DNA of 38,865 nucleotides from a virus: positions 1-38,865 of IMG/VR virus record IMGVR_UViG_3300025327_000008. One strand, 5' to 3'. The translations under genes and the position numbers were made by a program. The notes beneath the pieces are model-generated. The model saw only the letters and a list, made by a program, of their open reading frames with translations, had not been told where the DNA came from and did no database searches. Positions 24,968 through 32,414 of this stretch are shown here, one piece after another (positions within the stretch are counted from its first letter, which is position 1; each line of letters starts with the position of its first letter).

Positions 24968-25438
24968 ATGATCGCCCAAACACTCAAATCCATAACACCC
25001 TACGACGTTGCCGCAAGTTTTATCGGCCGGCGGGAGTTGCCCGGGGACAAGGACGACCCGCTGATTATGGAGTTTTTGCGTTCCGTGGTCCCCTGGGCAC
25101 AGCACGACGAAGTGCCCTGGTGTGCGGCCTTCGTCAACTGGATCTGCGAGCGCTGCGGGCTGCCCAGGTCGAAGTCCGCGGCTGCGCGCTCCTGGCTGGC
25201 CGTCGGAACGGCGGTGGCACTGGTGGACGCGGCGAGGGGCTGGGATGTCGTGATCCTGTCCCGCGGCGCCGGCCCGCAACCAGGTCCTGAAGTGCTGCAG
25301 GCCCAGGGCCATGTGGGATTCTTTTGCATGGCGCAATACGACACGGTGCAGGTACTGGGCGGCAACCAGGGTAATCAGGTATCCGTGGCGCAGTATCCGG
25401 TCAGCCGGGTGTTGGGGGTGCGGCGCCTGACGGCCTGA
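24968..25438 (+). CDS. Endolysin, TIGR02594 / CHAP-like amidase
   Basis: 156 aa. Matches the TIGR02594 pattern: an N-terminal helix (AASFIGRRELPGDKDD), catalytic-Cys region DEVPWCAAFVNWICERCG (Cys 52), then AAARSWLAVGT, and the His region QGHVGFF (His 115) followed by VLGGNQGNQVSV. This NlpC/P60-like fold cuts cell-wall peptide bonds. No signal peptide, so release needs the holin encoded next. All key residues appear present. Confidence 0.85.
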   Translation: MIAQTLKSITPYDVAASFIGRRELPGDKDDPLIMEFLRSVVPWAQHDEVPWCAAFVNWICERCGLPRSKSAAARSWLAVGTAVALVDAARGWDVVILSRGAGPQPGPEVLQAQGHVGFFCMAQYDTVQVLGGNQGNQVSVAQYPVSRVLGVRRLTA

Positions 25439-25520
25439 AAACCGCTACGCGCTAAGAGGCCCAAGAATCGACGATCTCAAGGTGGCCCGTAGGGTGGCAT
25501 GGGCCGGAAAGGCAGCGGTT

Positions 25521-26066
25521 ATGGAATGGAAAGAGGTAGGGCTGGCTGTCAAGAAATTCGCCCCGCTGCTGGGCACGGTCCTGGGCGGGCCGGCCGGTGG
25601 CGCCGTGGGCGGTGCGGTATCGCTGCTGTGCAGCGCGTTCGGCCTTGAGGCCGACGCGCCTGACCCGGCCCAGGTGCTGGCGCAGATCCAGATGGACCCG
25701 CAGTGGCAGGTCAAGCTGGCCGAGATCGAGGCTTCCAACCGGATCGAGCTTTCGCGCCTGGCTTTGGAGCAGGACCGCGCCTATCTGGCGGACCGGCAAG
25801 GCGCCCGGGCGGCGGATGTCGAAAAGACCAGGGCCACCGGCCAGCGTGATTGGGCCATGTATTTGCTGGCTGGGATTGTGGTGGCCGGGTTTTTCGGCCT
25901 GACTTGGCGGATGATGAGTCACGCTTTGCCCGAAGGATCGAACGAAGCGGTGTTCATGTTGTTCGGGGGATTGAATACGAGTTTTGCATCCGTGATCGGT
26001 TATTTTTTCGGAAGCTCCAAGGGCAGCAGCGACAAGACTATGATCCTGGCCGGCAAGCATGAGTGA
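25521..26066 (+). CDS. Holin of three transmembrane segments (GTA/3TM type)
   Basis: 181 aa from the ATG at 25521, chosen over an upstream GTG because it starts the family-typical sequence WKEVGLAVKKFAPLLGTVLG, then GGPAGGAVGGAV. One membrane stretch lies at about 10-40, a charged helical part follows (IELSRLALEQDRAYLADRQGA), and two more segments are at about 113-132 (WAMYLLAGIVVAGFFGLTW) and 145-170. This is the plan of the 3TM holins that open the membrane for the endolysin. The stop overlaps the kinase start by 8 bases. Confidence 0.8.
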   Translation: MEWKEVGLAVKKFAPLLGTVLGGPAGGAVGGAVSLLCSAFGLEADAPDPAQVLAQIQMDPQWQVKLAEIEASNRIELSRLALEQDRAYLADRQGARAADVEKTRATGQRDWAMYLLAGIVVAGFFGLTWRMMSHALPEGSNEAVFMLFGGLNTSFASVIGYFFGSSKGSSDKTMILAGKHE

Positions 26067-26619
26067 GCGACGCACGGCCAAGGCCAAGATTATCGCGTTC
26101 TCCGGGGCGCATGGGACCGGCAAAAGCACGGCCGCCTATGCTATGGCGGCCAGGCTCAAGCGCATCGAGGGCGGCGAGGTCGGTCTATTGATGGAGGTGG
26201 CGCACCGCTGCCCGTACCCGATCCTGGGGGCGGACGATGAAGAGCCGCAGCGCGAATCGCAGATGTGGATCTTTGCTGAGCAGATCCGGGCCGAGCTGGA
26301 GGCCGTGCTGCTCTATGATGTTGTGGTATGCGACCGAACGATCGTGGACAGCATTGCGTATTCGTCGGTGTGCGGGTTTCATGACCTGGCGGCCGGCCAG
26401 ATCGCGCTGGCCAGGCATCATGTGGGCATCTATCGGGAGATCATCTTTCATGGGGCGGCGGAGTTTCCGGTGCTGCGCGAGGATGGGCGGCGCAATGTGG
26501 GTCCCAAAATGCAGGCCGAGGTACAGGCGCGCATGCTGGAGCTTTACTGCGAGCTGGGCATCAAGATCCGGAGGGCGGAGATGGCCGGAAATGGGCCTGG
26601 TAAAGTGCCTAACGATTAG
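26059..26619 (+). CDS. P-loop nucleotide kinase / AAA_28-like ATPase
   Basis: 186 aa. Walker A is GAHGTGKST (residues 16-24); a central Asp in VVVCDRTIVDSIAY is typical of nucleotide and deoxynucleoside kinases, as is the following helix. The end of the coding sequence (Asn-Asp-stop) forms part of a terminator stem. The gene is last in the late operon, after lysis genes, a position often held by morons. The substrate is not evident. Confidence 0.7.
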   Translation: MSERRTAKAKIIAFSGAHGTGKSTAAYAMAARLKRIEGGEVGLLMEVAHRCPYPILGADDEEPQRESQMWIFAEQIRAELEAVLLYDVVVCDRTIVDSIAYSSVCGFHDLAAGQIALARHHVGIYREIIFHGAAEFPVLREDGRRNVGPKMQAEVQARMLELYCELGIKIRRAEMAGNGPGKVPND

Positions 26620-26627
26620 GCACTTTT
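26602..26627 (+). terminator. Terminator at the end of the late operon
   Basis: 11-bp stem AAAGTGCCTAA / TTAGGCACTTT around CGA, ending in TTTT. The kinase stop codon lies in the right arm. It closes rightward late transcription. Confidence 0.8.
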
Positions 26628-26630
26628 CCA

Positions 26631-26671
26631 AAAATCAAGGGTTGCCGAAACCGAGGCAACCCTTTGATTTT
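26631..26671. terminator. Bidirectional terminator between late operon and attP
   Basis: Arms AAAATCAAGGGTTGCC and GGCAACCC-TTTGATTTT pair over 16 bp with one bulged T and an 8-base loop, with A and T tracts on both sides. On the minus strand it lies 3 bases after the CCA end of the tRNA fragment, so after integration it would terminate the restored host tRNA gene. Confidence 0.8.
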
Positions 26672-26674
26672 ATT

Positions 26675-26720
26675 TGGTCGGGACAGCAGGATTTGAACCT
26701 GCGACCCCAGCGTCCCGAAG
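26675..26720 (-). other. attP core: 3' half of a tRNA-Pro gene
   Basis: The minus strand reads anticodon loop TTCGGGA (anticodon CGG), stem CGCTG, variable loop GGGTC, T-arm GCAGG-TTCAAAT-CCTGC, acceptor strand TGTCCCG and ACCA. Upstream sequence cannot complete the anticodon stem, so only the 3' half is tRNA-like. A tRNA 3' end beside an integrase gene is the classic attachment site. Integration into a host tRNA-Pro(CGG) gene is inferred. Confidence 0.85.
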
Positions 26721-26805
26721 GGCAGCGATGTTTACAAGTGTTCGTTATCACTTCGCTTTCATAGGTATCCTGTCTAACGATAGCCTATTTGTTAGGCTGT
26801 CCATT

Positions 26806-27921
26806 TCAGATTCCCCTGCGGCGGTTGATCTGCTGGCGCAAAAGATCAAGATTCGTGTGCACGTAGATCCGGCTGGTGGTATCCGGGCGGCTGTGGCCCA
26901 GCAGCTGGGACACGCTCCGGGTGTCGGCGCCGGCGGCGATCAGATCGCTGGCAAAGGCATGCCGGAAATCATAGAGGCGCAGGCGCCGGGTGATGCCGGC
27001 CAACCTCTTGGCCGTAATGAAGGAGCGCTTGATCGAGCGGACCGGGCACCCCTTGTACAGGATCACCTGGGGTGGCCTGTCCTTTATGGTCTGGTCGACC
27101 AGGCACCAGCCGGACAGAGCGGCCTGCAGGTCATCGTGCAGGGGCAGCAGGCGGTATGCCGGGCCTCCCTTGCGGGCCGATCGGATCAGTATGGTACGGC
27201 CGTCAAGGTCCACATCGTGCCAGCAGATCCCGAACAGTTCGGCGCCCGGGCGCACGCCGCTATAATAGCTGATGGTCAGGGCGCGCCGGGCATGCTCGGG
27301 CAGATGCTCGAGGATGGCGCGGACCTCCGCGGGGCTGGGGGGCGTCATGCGCTCGTCATCCCGGCGCGGCTTTTTGTAGCCGGCCACGGGGTTGGCTGCG
27401 ATGTAGCCGCGCTGCGGATCTGCGGCCCAGTTCAATATGGCCTGGATGTCGGTGAGCTCGCGGTGGATCGTCGTGAGCTTGACGGTGCGCACCCGGCCCT
27501 CGCGGTCGATCGCGGGTATGCTGCGCTGTTTGCGGCGCGGGCCGATGCGGGTGACGACGCCCTTTTGCCTGCGCGCGGTGATGTACTGATCCAGGACCCG
27601 GGCGGTGATCTGGCTGGCCGGAATGTGGCCGAGCTCGGGCAGGATCACCGAGCGCAACTTGCCGTGCAAATTGTCGATGGAGGGCTTGGGCAGGTCGGCC
27701 ATGCGGGCCTTCAGATAGTGGTTGGCCAACTCGGCGAAGCTTGGGGACCCCTGATTCTGGGGTCCGTAAGCGCGCAGGGCGCCCGTTTCTTTGAGAGTGT
27801 CGTTGAGATCGTAGGCTTTTTTCTGCCCGTCCAGGCCCCGGCCGCAATGGGTCCAGATCTGCTTGCCGGTCGGGTCGCGGTGGACCACGTAATAGGCGCC
27901 GTGATTTTTTAGGACGGCCAT
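26806..27921 (-). CDS. int: Tyrosine-recombinase integrase
   Basis: 371 aa. An N-terminal DNA-binding part, SAM-like core-binding region (about 60-165) and catalytic domain. Active-site residues: Arg 224 (YSGVRPGAELF), Lys near 251, Arg 320 in YDFRHAFAS (with Tyr at the usual first His), His 343 (LLGHS) and nucleophile Tyr 353 (RIYVHTN). It faces the late operon and ends 86 bases from attP. A good site (AAGGGG) precedes the ATG. No separate excisionase is recognisable; one may lie among the unassigned small genes. Confidence 0.93.
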   Translation of the reverse strand: MAVLKNHGAYYVVHRDPTGKQIWTHCGRGLDGQKKAYDLNDTLKETGALRAYGPQNQGSPSFAELANHYLKARMADLPKPSIDNLHGKLRSVILPELGHIPASQITARVLDQYITARRQKGVVTRIGPRRKQRSIPAIDREGRVRTVKLTTIHRELTDIQAILNWAADPQRGYIAANPVAGYKKPRRDDERMTPPSPAEVRAILEHLPEHARRALTISYYSGVRPGAELFGICWHDVDLDGRTILIRSARKGGPAYRLLPLHDDLQAALSGWCLVDQTIKDRPPQVILYKGCPVRSIKRSFITAKRLAGITRRLRLYDFRHAFASDLIAAGADTRSVSQLLGHSRPDTTSRIYVHTNLDLLRQQINRRRGI

Positions 27922-27948
27922 GCAAACCCCTTAAAAAGGCGGTGAGTT

Positions 27949-28266
27949 GTGTGTGAATCCGACATCGATCTTGACTTCGAAATCGCCCATGAGGTTTTCG
28001 GCGTGCCAAAAGAGGCCATCGAGGCATGGCCCTGGCCGGTGCCGGAGTTTTCCGGTGACCGGCGCTGGAGCGCGGCGGTGGTCACAAAGATCTGCTTCAT
28101 GGATGAGCGTGTGCGCAAGGCCTTCGAAAAGTGCATGATCGATAAGGCCGAGGCCGGTAAGATCAATGGGGGCCTGACCGAGATCATGGTGATCAACACG
28201 CCGGACCTCATATGCAAAGCGGCCCTGGCGGCCGTGCGCGAATGTGGCGGCGTAAAACGCACTTGA
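27949..28266 (+). CDS. Phage ABA-sandwich-like small protein
   Basis: 105 aa from a GTG with a GGTGAG site upstream. The sequence (IAHEVFGVPKEAIEAWPWPV, then PEFSGDRRWSAAVVTKICF, ending TEIMVINTPDLICKAALAAV) fits the small phage ABA-sandwich proteins of unknown function. It diverges from int with only 27 bases between, so their promoters must overlap. Its last 59 bases overlap the opposite-strand gene at 28208. Confidence 0.65.
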   Translation: MCESDIDLDFEIAHEVFGVPKEAIEAWPWPVPEFSGDRRWSAAVVTKICFMDERVRKAFEKCMIDKAEAGKINGGLTEIMVINTPDLICKAALAAVRECGGVKRT

Positions 28267-28441
28267 GATGCTGGCAGGGGTCGCCCGGCCCGAGGTATCT
28301 TAAAAGGTCCGGGAGGCTTTGCTCGAGCCATCCGCAAAAACCGAGAGCAGCGTTTTCGGTGCGCTGGTCTTCAGGCTGACGCGCGAGCCAAAGGCTGATG
28401 ATCTGGCGTTCGTGTTCGGTCTTGAGGTTTTTCTTGTTCAT
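28208..28441 (-). CDS. Conserved small phage protein
   Basis: 77 aa. The sequence SLWLARQPEDQRTENAALGF, then WLEQSLPDLLRYLGPGDPCQHLK, has the look of a family of short phage proteins ending in a GDPYQ-like motif. Its start overlaps the lipoprotein stop by 4 bases, so both are made from one leftward message. Its function is unknown. Confidence 0.6.
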   Translation of the reverse strand: MNKKNLKTEHERQIISLWLARQPEDQRTENAALGFCGWLEQSLPDLLRYLGPGDPCQHLKCVLRRHIRARPPGPLCI

Positions 28442-28833
28442 TTGATCACGGTCGAACTATGGCTCTCAGGCCTGGCCGACGCCTGGCCGCGCAGTTCCTC
28501 GGTGGTCTTGTCGGTTTGCCAACTCAAAAGGTAATAGCCGTCGAAAAAGAGCGTGACGCCGCGCTTTTGGTAGTCCCAGACATCATAGACCCGCTCGCTG
28601 GAGTATTCGGCACCGCCGGCGCCAAACCAGTGAAATCCCTTGGCCCTGATGGCTTCACCCCTCATGGAAATCGTCTTGTCGGGCGGCCCCCACACGTCCA
28701 GGAAAACGGTGCGTTCCATGTATGTTGACAGCAGGCCCTGCCTGATCATGTCAGCATCTCTTTGATAACGGTATGTGCCGCAGGCGGATAGAAGAAAAAG
28801 TGAAATAAGGCCAAGACAAATCGAGTTTCTCAT
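28438..28833 (-). CDS. Phage-encoded lipoprotein
   Basis: 131 aa. A lipoprotein signal ends in lipobox LSAC (Cys 18), so after cleavage the protein begins Cys-Gly-Thr-Tyr. The mature part is beta-rich (MERTVFLDVWGPPDKTISMR, FHWFGAGGAEYSSERVYDVW), like small outer-membrane SmpA/BamE-type folds. It is followed by the 77-aa gene and lies in the leftward lysogeny cluster, so it may be made in the prophage state and alter the host surface (inference). Confidence 0.75.
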   Translation of the reverse strand: MRNSICLGLISLFLLSACGTYRYQRDADMIRQGLLSTYMERTVFLDVWGPPDKTISMRGEAIRAKGFHWFGAGGAEYSSERVYDVWDYQKRGVTLFFDGYYLLSWQTDKTTEELRGQASARPESHSSTVIK

Positions 28834-28910
28834 GAGTCCCCCTTCATTGTTTCACAGAACTGCACGTGCGCTTCACTGCGCCGGTTTTCGGGCTGATGGT
28901 TCAGCCATTT

Positions 28911-29372
28911 TCATGACCCTCTCCCAAAACAGATCCAATTTATTGCCGCGTAAATTGGGTTGTTCGGTGTACAAAGAATCAATCCGCTTAAAACATTAAT
29001 GATGCGCGCCATGTTGTGCTTAACTCGACCAGCATTTGAGTTTTGAATGACATAGATATTTGCAGGTATCCAAAATAGCCACAAATCAGCAATAAAGACC
29101 ATCGTCGCAAAATAAAGGCCGTCAAAAAAACCATGGCGGGAGGAGGCAATACTAAAGGCCTCCCAGGGAAAGGGACTTGATTCTGAACGGCTAAAGTCTC
29201 CGACCGCCCAAGGCAAAAAAATAATTATAAAAACAGAATAATGCGGCAAAGAAAAGAAATGAATACATGAATCTTCAATGAAAGAAAGCTTTTTTGTAAT
29301 GGCCAGCCTTAGAGACGAAAACAGCGTGACAAAGAGCATTAATATGGAAGCAATTTGCCAACTAAGTTGCAT
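28911..29372 (-). CDS. AT-rich membrane protein, unknown
   Basis: 153 aa with about four membrane segments (around residues 7-25, 43-58, 85-106, 122-142). Its DNA is clearly more A+T-rich than the rest of the phage, with codon use to match, suggesting recent acquisition. A GGGGGTTG site precedes the ATG. It lies in the leftward repressor cluster and is a good candidate for a lysogenic-conversion or superinfection-exclusion gene; nothing in the sequence proves either. Confidence 0.65.
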   Translation of the reverse strand: MQLSWQIASILMLFVTLFSSLRLAITKKLSFIEDSCIHFFSLPHYSVFIIIFLPWAVGDFSRSESSPFPWEAFSIASSRHGFFDGLYFATMVFIADLWLFWIPANIYVIQNSNAGRVKHNMARIINVLSGLILCTPNNPIYAAINWICFGRGS

Positions 29373-29407
29373 TGGTTTACAACCCCCGCCCGCTATTGTT
29401 TCTCAAT

Positions 29408-29536
29408 TCATCTGTGACCCGCGCGCTCATGGATTTTTCGAACTTCTAAAACAAGCAATTTTTTCAGCAGCACCCAGTATCGCTCAATCGCAGCTGCAAG
29501 AAATTTGTTTTCTTGCCTTAACACCATGATCGCCAT
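29408..29536 (-). CDS. Possible small protein after the repressor
   Basis: 42 aa, MAIMVLRQENKFLAAAIERY then WVLLKKLLVLEVRKIHERAG. The frame is open further upstream to within the repressor gene, so a longer product with a non-ATG start is possible. The amphipathic, Leu-rich helix pattern looks genuine, but no ribosome site precedes the ATG. It sits between repressor and membrane-protein genes on the same strand. Confidence 0.35.
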   Translation of the reverse strand: MAIMVLRQENKFLAAAIERYWVLLKKLLVLEVRKIHERAGHR

Positions 29537-29612
29537 CGCGCAGACACGCAATTCTGCCGCGTCATGTAGTGGACTGCCCGGCCATCCGCCCGCGGTGTGA
29601 GAAACCGGGCAG

Positions 29613-30125
29613 TTAAGATCCTGTTTTGCGTCGGTCCACCCCTTCAGGAATTGTTTCTGGTTGATCCACCTGCCTGCGTTCCGGCAGCACCATTCTATCG
29701 GCGGCCCGGCGCAGGCCCTCGGCTTTGCCGTGCAACCGGTAGACCTCGGCCAGGAATTCTTGGCCGTCCAGGGCTTCGATGTCGCTTAAGGCGATATTTG
29801 CTTTAATGGCCAACTCTGTCTTGCGAAATCTTTTCACCACATCAATGTGCTTCATTAAGAGCACATTCCTGCCGGATGATAATTGCGTCTGTGAAAGTTC
29901 CGGTTCCTGATCTTGCATTAAAGGCGGGCCTTCTCCGGTGAGCAGCCAACCAGGGGAAAAGCCGAATCGCGCAACGAGCCCCTCGAGAACCACACCCTTT
30001 AGGTCTCCATCACATTTTTTGTATGCAGCGATAGTATTTTTATGGACGCCAAGGCTTTCGGCAAGGATATCATTGTTTTTGCCAATGCTCTTCAGAGCCC
30101 AAGCCACTCTTTCGGCTAAATTCAT
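29613..30125 (-). CDS. Immunity repressor (CI-like, no peptidase domain)
   Basis: 170 aa. The N-terminus is a helix-turn-helix (ALKSIGKNNDILAESLGVHK, then NTIAAYKKCDGDL), and FGFSPGWLLTGEGPP is the usual following motif of phage CI repressors. There is no Ser-Lys peptidase, so LexA/RecA-type self-cleavage is not expected; the C-terminal helix may dimerise. AAGG precedes the ATG. A weak leftward promoter (AATAAT near 30157-30162) may drive it. The operator at 30188 lies between it and the early promoter, and a degenerate copy sits within its own gene. Confidence 0.8.
   Translation of the reverse strand: MNLAERVAWALKSIGKNNDILAESLGVHKNTIAAYKKCDGDLKGVVLEGLVARFGFSPGWLLTGEGPPLMQDQEPELSQTQLSSGRNVLLMKHIDVVKRFRKTELAIKANIALSDIEALDGQEFLAEVYRLHGKAEGLRRAADRMVLPERRQVDQPETIPEGVDRRKTGS
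30010..30024. promoter_or_regulatory. Degenerate operator inside the repressor gene
   Basis: TCACATTTTTTGTAT matches the early operator at 13 of 15 positions. It lies about 100 bases into the repressor coding region, where it encodes Ala-Tyr-Lys-Lys-Cys-Asp. It may be an auxiliary site for autoregulation or looping, or chance in a short AT-rich stretch. Confidence 0.35.
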
Positions 30126-30180
30126 TTGGGTTAACCTTGCTGTTTGGCGAACAAAAATTATTCGATTACATAAATTTTAG

Positions 30181-30209
30181 TTGACATACACATTTTTTGT
30201 GTCTACTAA
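30181..30209 (+). promoter_or_regulatory. Early rightward promoter (PR)
   Basis: TTGACA at 30181-30186, a 17-base spacer and TACTAA at 30204-30209. It points to the Cro-like gene, leaving a leader of about 75 bases. The operator lies wholly within the spacer, the classical arrangement for direct repression. Confidence 0.8.
30188..30202. promoter_or_regulatory. Operator at the early promoter
   Basis: ACACATTTTTTGTGT, a near-perfect inverted repeat between -35 and -10. Almost identical to the site at 668-682, so both promoters are likely to answer to one regulator. Confidence 0.75.
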
Positions 30210-30291
30210 TGACCAAACAATGGTTCAAACAAAAGACGCAAGAACAAGAATTAGCTAAATAAATTCTATTATTTATCCAATTCAAGGCATC

Positions 30292-30630
30292 ATGTCAATT
30301 AAACAATTGCCACAAACCAACACCACCAACCACACTACCATGCTCTTCCTGCGGGCCAACGGCTATCCGATCTGGAGCATCCGCAACGCCCTGGTGGTGC
30401 TGGCCGGAATGAAACACGACCAGATCGCCCAAAGCATCGGCAAGAGCCGCAGCGCCGTCACCAACGCCATCAATATGGCCCTGGGAGGAGACGACACGCT
30501 GCGAGCCATCGCCCGCATGCTGCAAGTCCCGGTGGAAGAACTATTTGCCGACAACCGACGCTTTGCCGCAGGTCAGGCCTGCGCACCAGAGGAGCAGGGT
30601 AGCAAAAGCGGCGCAGCGGGAGAAGTATAA
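30292..30630 (+). CDS. Cro-like HTH regulator
   Basis: 112 aa, first gene from the early promoter. A helix-turn-helix lies at about residues 38-80 (MKHDQIAQSIGKSRSAVTNA, then RMLQVPVEELF). The position opposite the repressor and the small size fit Cro, which shuts the repressor promoter during lytic growth. The N-terminal 20 residues are Thr/Asn-rich and may not be translated; an ATG at 30340 is an alternative start. Confidence 0.7.
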   Translation: MSIKQLPQTNTTNHTTMLFLRANGYPIWSIRNALVVLAGMKHDQIAQSIGKSRSAVTNAINMALGGDDTLRAIARMLQVPVEELFADNRRFAAGQACAPEEQGSKSGAAGEV

Positions 30631-30635
30631 AATCG

Positions 30636-31091
30636 ATGAAAAAGTCTAATCAAATGGACACTATAGAGGTAGTCGCCGGCTACGCCAAGGGCAATGAAGA
30701 CAAGATGCGCGTGGTGGCCGACCGCATGGGCCTGCCCTACTCCACCCTGATGCGCAAGCTCAACCCCTTCGATGCCTACCAGATCAACGCCACCGAAATC
30801 ATTCCGCTGGTGCTGGCCACGGAGAACTTATCCCTGATCGAGCACTACTGCCAGCGCATGAACATCCTGGCCGTGCCCATGGGCCGTATAGAATCCACTT
30901 GCTTTGACCTTTCGGCCGTGGCGCGCTTTGCCCGTGAGGCCGGCGAGGCCATGAGCGAGATGAGCGCCGCGCTGCTGGATCGGCACGTGTCGGGCAAGGA
31001 GGCGCATGCCTGCAAGAAGGAATTGATGGACCTGGTGCAGTGCGCATGGGCGCTGCTCAAGCGCCTAGAAACAGAGAACCACCATGAATAG
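30636..31091 (+). CDS. CII-like regulator (CP76 family)
   Basis: 151 aa. The N-terminal pattern YSTLMRKLNPFDAYQINATE (about 35-54) followed by IIPLVLATENLSLIEHYCQR is that of the phage regulatory CII family CP76. The remainder is a helical tail. Second gene of the early operon, it may promote lysogeny as CII does, though target sites are not seen. Confidence 0.75.
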   Translation: MKKSNQMDTIEVVAGYAKGNEDKMRVVADRMGLPYSTLMRKLNPFDAYQINATEIIPLVLATENLSLIEHYCQRMNILAVPMGRIESTCFDLSAVARFAREAGEAMSEMSAALLDRHVSGKEAHACKKELMDLVQCAWALLKRLETENHHE

Positions 31092-31287
31092 CAAGCCGAC
31101 CCTGGAAGAGCTGCGCAGGCAGATCGCGCTGGCGGTGCAGAACAACCGCAGGATCATGAAGCAGCTCAGCCTGCAGAACCAGGCCCTGGTATCGATGCTG
31201 CCCGCAAGGCGGCGGCCAAAAAAAATGATGCTTTTCAACCCTAAAACCGGCCGGATGGAGCCGGTGGCTGAAAGGAGAAGGACATGA
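31084..31287 (+). CDS. Small early protein, unknown
   Basis: 67 aa, overlapping both neighbours by 4-8 bases. A helical first half (EELRRQIALAVQNNRRIMKQ) and a very basic second half (PARRRPKKMM). It could bind nucleic acid, but no motif identifies it. Confidence 0.6.
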   Translation: MNSKPTLEELRRQIALAVQNNRRIMKQLSLQNQALVSMLPARRRPKKMMLFNPKTGRMEPVAERRRT

Positions 31288-31694
31288 TGCAAGCATTTCT
31301 GGAACCGCAGGCGCGGCGCCTTTTTGAGCGGGTCAAGGCGCGCATGGCGGGCGGCTTTTGCAAAAAGACTTGGATGGATGCCCTGGAATCCCTGCTGCGC
31401 GACTACGACGCCTGGCTGGAGGGCAAGCCGTCGTTTGTGGGCGGTCCGGAGTGCTGCCCCTTCGTCAGCGGGGAGCGCAAAAATGCGGTGGCGTGCATGA
31501 CCCAGGACACCCTGCTGCGCTGCCCGGCCAATCCGGATGACGGCGCGCTGGCGCCGGGCTTCGTGTTTTTCGTGGACCCGGACGACGGGCGCTGGTGCGT
31601 GGAGTGCCCGGTGTGCGACGAGGAGCATTACTTCGACGAACTGATCTTCCCACAGGAGGAGAGCACATGCGCATCGAAGACAGAGAGATCATAA
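31284..31694 (+). CDS. Cys-rich small early protein, unknown
   Basis: 136 aa. The first 45 residues are basic and helical; the rest is Cys-rich and acidic (CVECPVCDEEHY), with C-x2-C pairs that could form a zinc site. The start overlaps the previous stop. It has no known family to my reading. Confidence 0.6.
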   Translation: MMQAFLEPQARRLFERVKARMAGGFCKKTWMDALESLLRDYDAWLEGKPSFVGGPECCPFVSGERKNAVACMTQDTLLRCPANPDDGALAPGFVFFVDPDDGRWCVECPVCDEEHYFDELIFPQEESTCASKTERS

Positions 31695-31798
31695 GGTACG
31701 GCAAGGCCTTTGACCGCCTGGCGAGCTATCTGCTGGTGTTCATCGCCGGGCTTTTCCTCGGATACCTGTGGATGAGCAAGGCCTACGGGCTTTGGTAG
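31667..31798 (+). CDS. Small membrane protein
   Basis: 43 aa from the ATG at 31667, which has a strong AGGAGGAG site. One membrane segment (residues about 19-37, LASYLLVFIAGLFLGYLWM) after a charged N-terminus. It overlaps the previous gene by 28 bases. Small single-span proteins of this type often modulate host membrane proteins or exclude other phages, but its function is unknown. Confidence 0.6.
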   Translation: MRIEDREIIRYGKAFDRLASYLLVFIAGLFLGYLWMSKAYGLW

Positions 31799-31811
31799 GA
31801 AGGAGGTCGCC

Positions 31812-32414
31812 GTGATCCTTTATGGCGCTGAAATCAAACTGGCCATCGCCGGCCGCAAGGAACCCCGCCGCCAGGACGTGCAGTACTGCGCGGGCTTGCG
31901 CGACTTTGAGCACATGGGCATCAGCACCATCTGCGCCTATGACTACGAGCTGGATCAGTACCGAGTTTTTTTTGAAGACAACCTGCAGGGCTTCCGGGAT
32001 TTGCTTGAGCTGCGCGGTACGGTGATCGGCTTCAACAACAACCACTTCGACGATCGGCTATGCATGCACAATGGCATCCAGATCGAGCCCGGGCGCTCAT
32101 ACGATTTGTTGCAGGAGATCTGGCGGGCCGCGGGCCTGGGGCCGGATTTTTGCTCGGCCACCCATGGCGGCTACGGCCTCGAGGCCATGGCGCGGTGCAA
32201 CCTGGGGGATGCGGCCGGCAAAAGCGGCAACGGCGCCCTGGCGCCGATCTGGTTCCAGAAGCGGCGCATCGGGCAGCTAGTGGACTACTGCATGCAGGAC
32301 GTGTGGCTGCTCAAGCGCCTGATGGACCGGGTGCTGCAGTTCCCCGGCTACCTGTTATCTCCTAAAAACGGCCAGAAATTGGTGATCCGCAGGCCAGATG
32401 AATACCTCGCCTAA
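31812..32414 (+). CDS. RNase H-fold 3'-5' exonuclease-like protein with altered motif I
   Basis: 200 aa from a GTG with AGGAGGT upstream. It shows the DnaQ/DEDDy-type plan: motif II VIGFNNNHFDDRL (Asp 80), SYDLL, a linker KSGNGALAPIWFQ, and motif III YCMQDVWLLKRL (Tyr 159, Asp 163). The expected motif I DxE is GAE (Gly 5, Glu 7), so one metal-binding Asp is replaced. It may be inactive, or changed by one base. Other phages carry similar proteins in the recombination or replication region. Confidence 0.7.
   Translation: MILYGAEIKLAIAGRKEPRRQDVQYCAGLRDFEHMGISTICAYDYELDQYRVFFEDNLQGFRDLLELRGTVIGFNNNHFDDRLCMHNGIQIEPGRSYDLLQEIWRAAGLGPDFCSATHGGYGLEAMARCNLGDAAGKSGNGALAPIWFQKRRIGQLVDYCMQDVWLLKRLMDRVLQFPGYLLSPKNGQKLVIRRPDEYLA

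Noticed and set aside
26675-26730. Complete tRNA-Pro gene
   Set aside because: The anticodon stem cannot close on the 5' side and no D-arm or acceptor partner is present; it is an attachment-site half.
26674-27912. 412-aa plus-strand frame
   Set aside because: Runs antisense to the clear integrase gene and through attP; shadow frame.
30209-30262. 17-codon leader peptide before the Cro-like gene
   Set aside because: Its ATG overlaps the -10 box, upstream of the likely transcription start.
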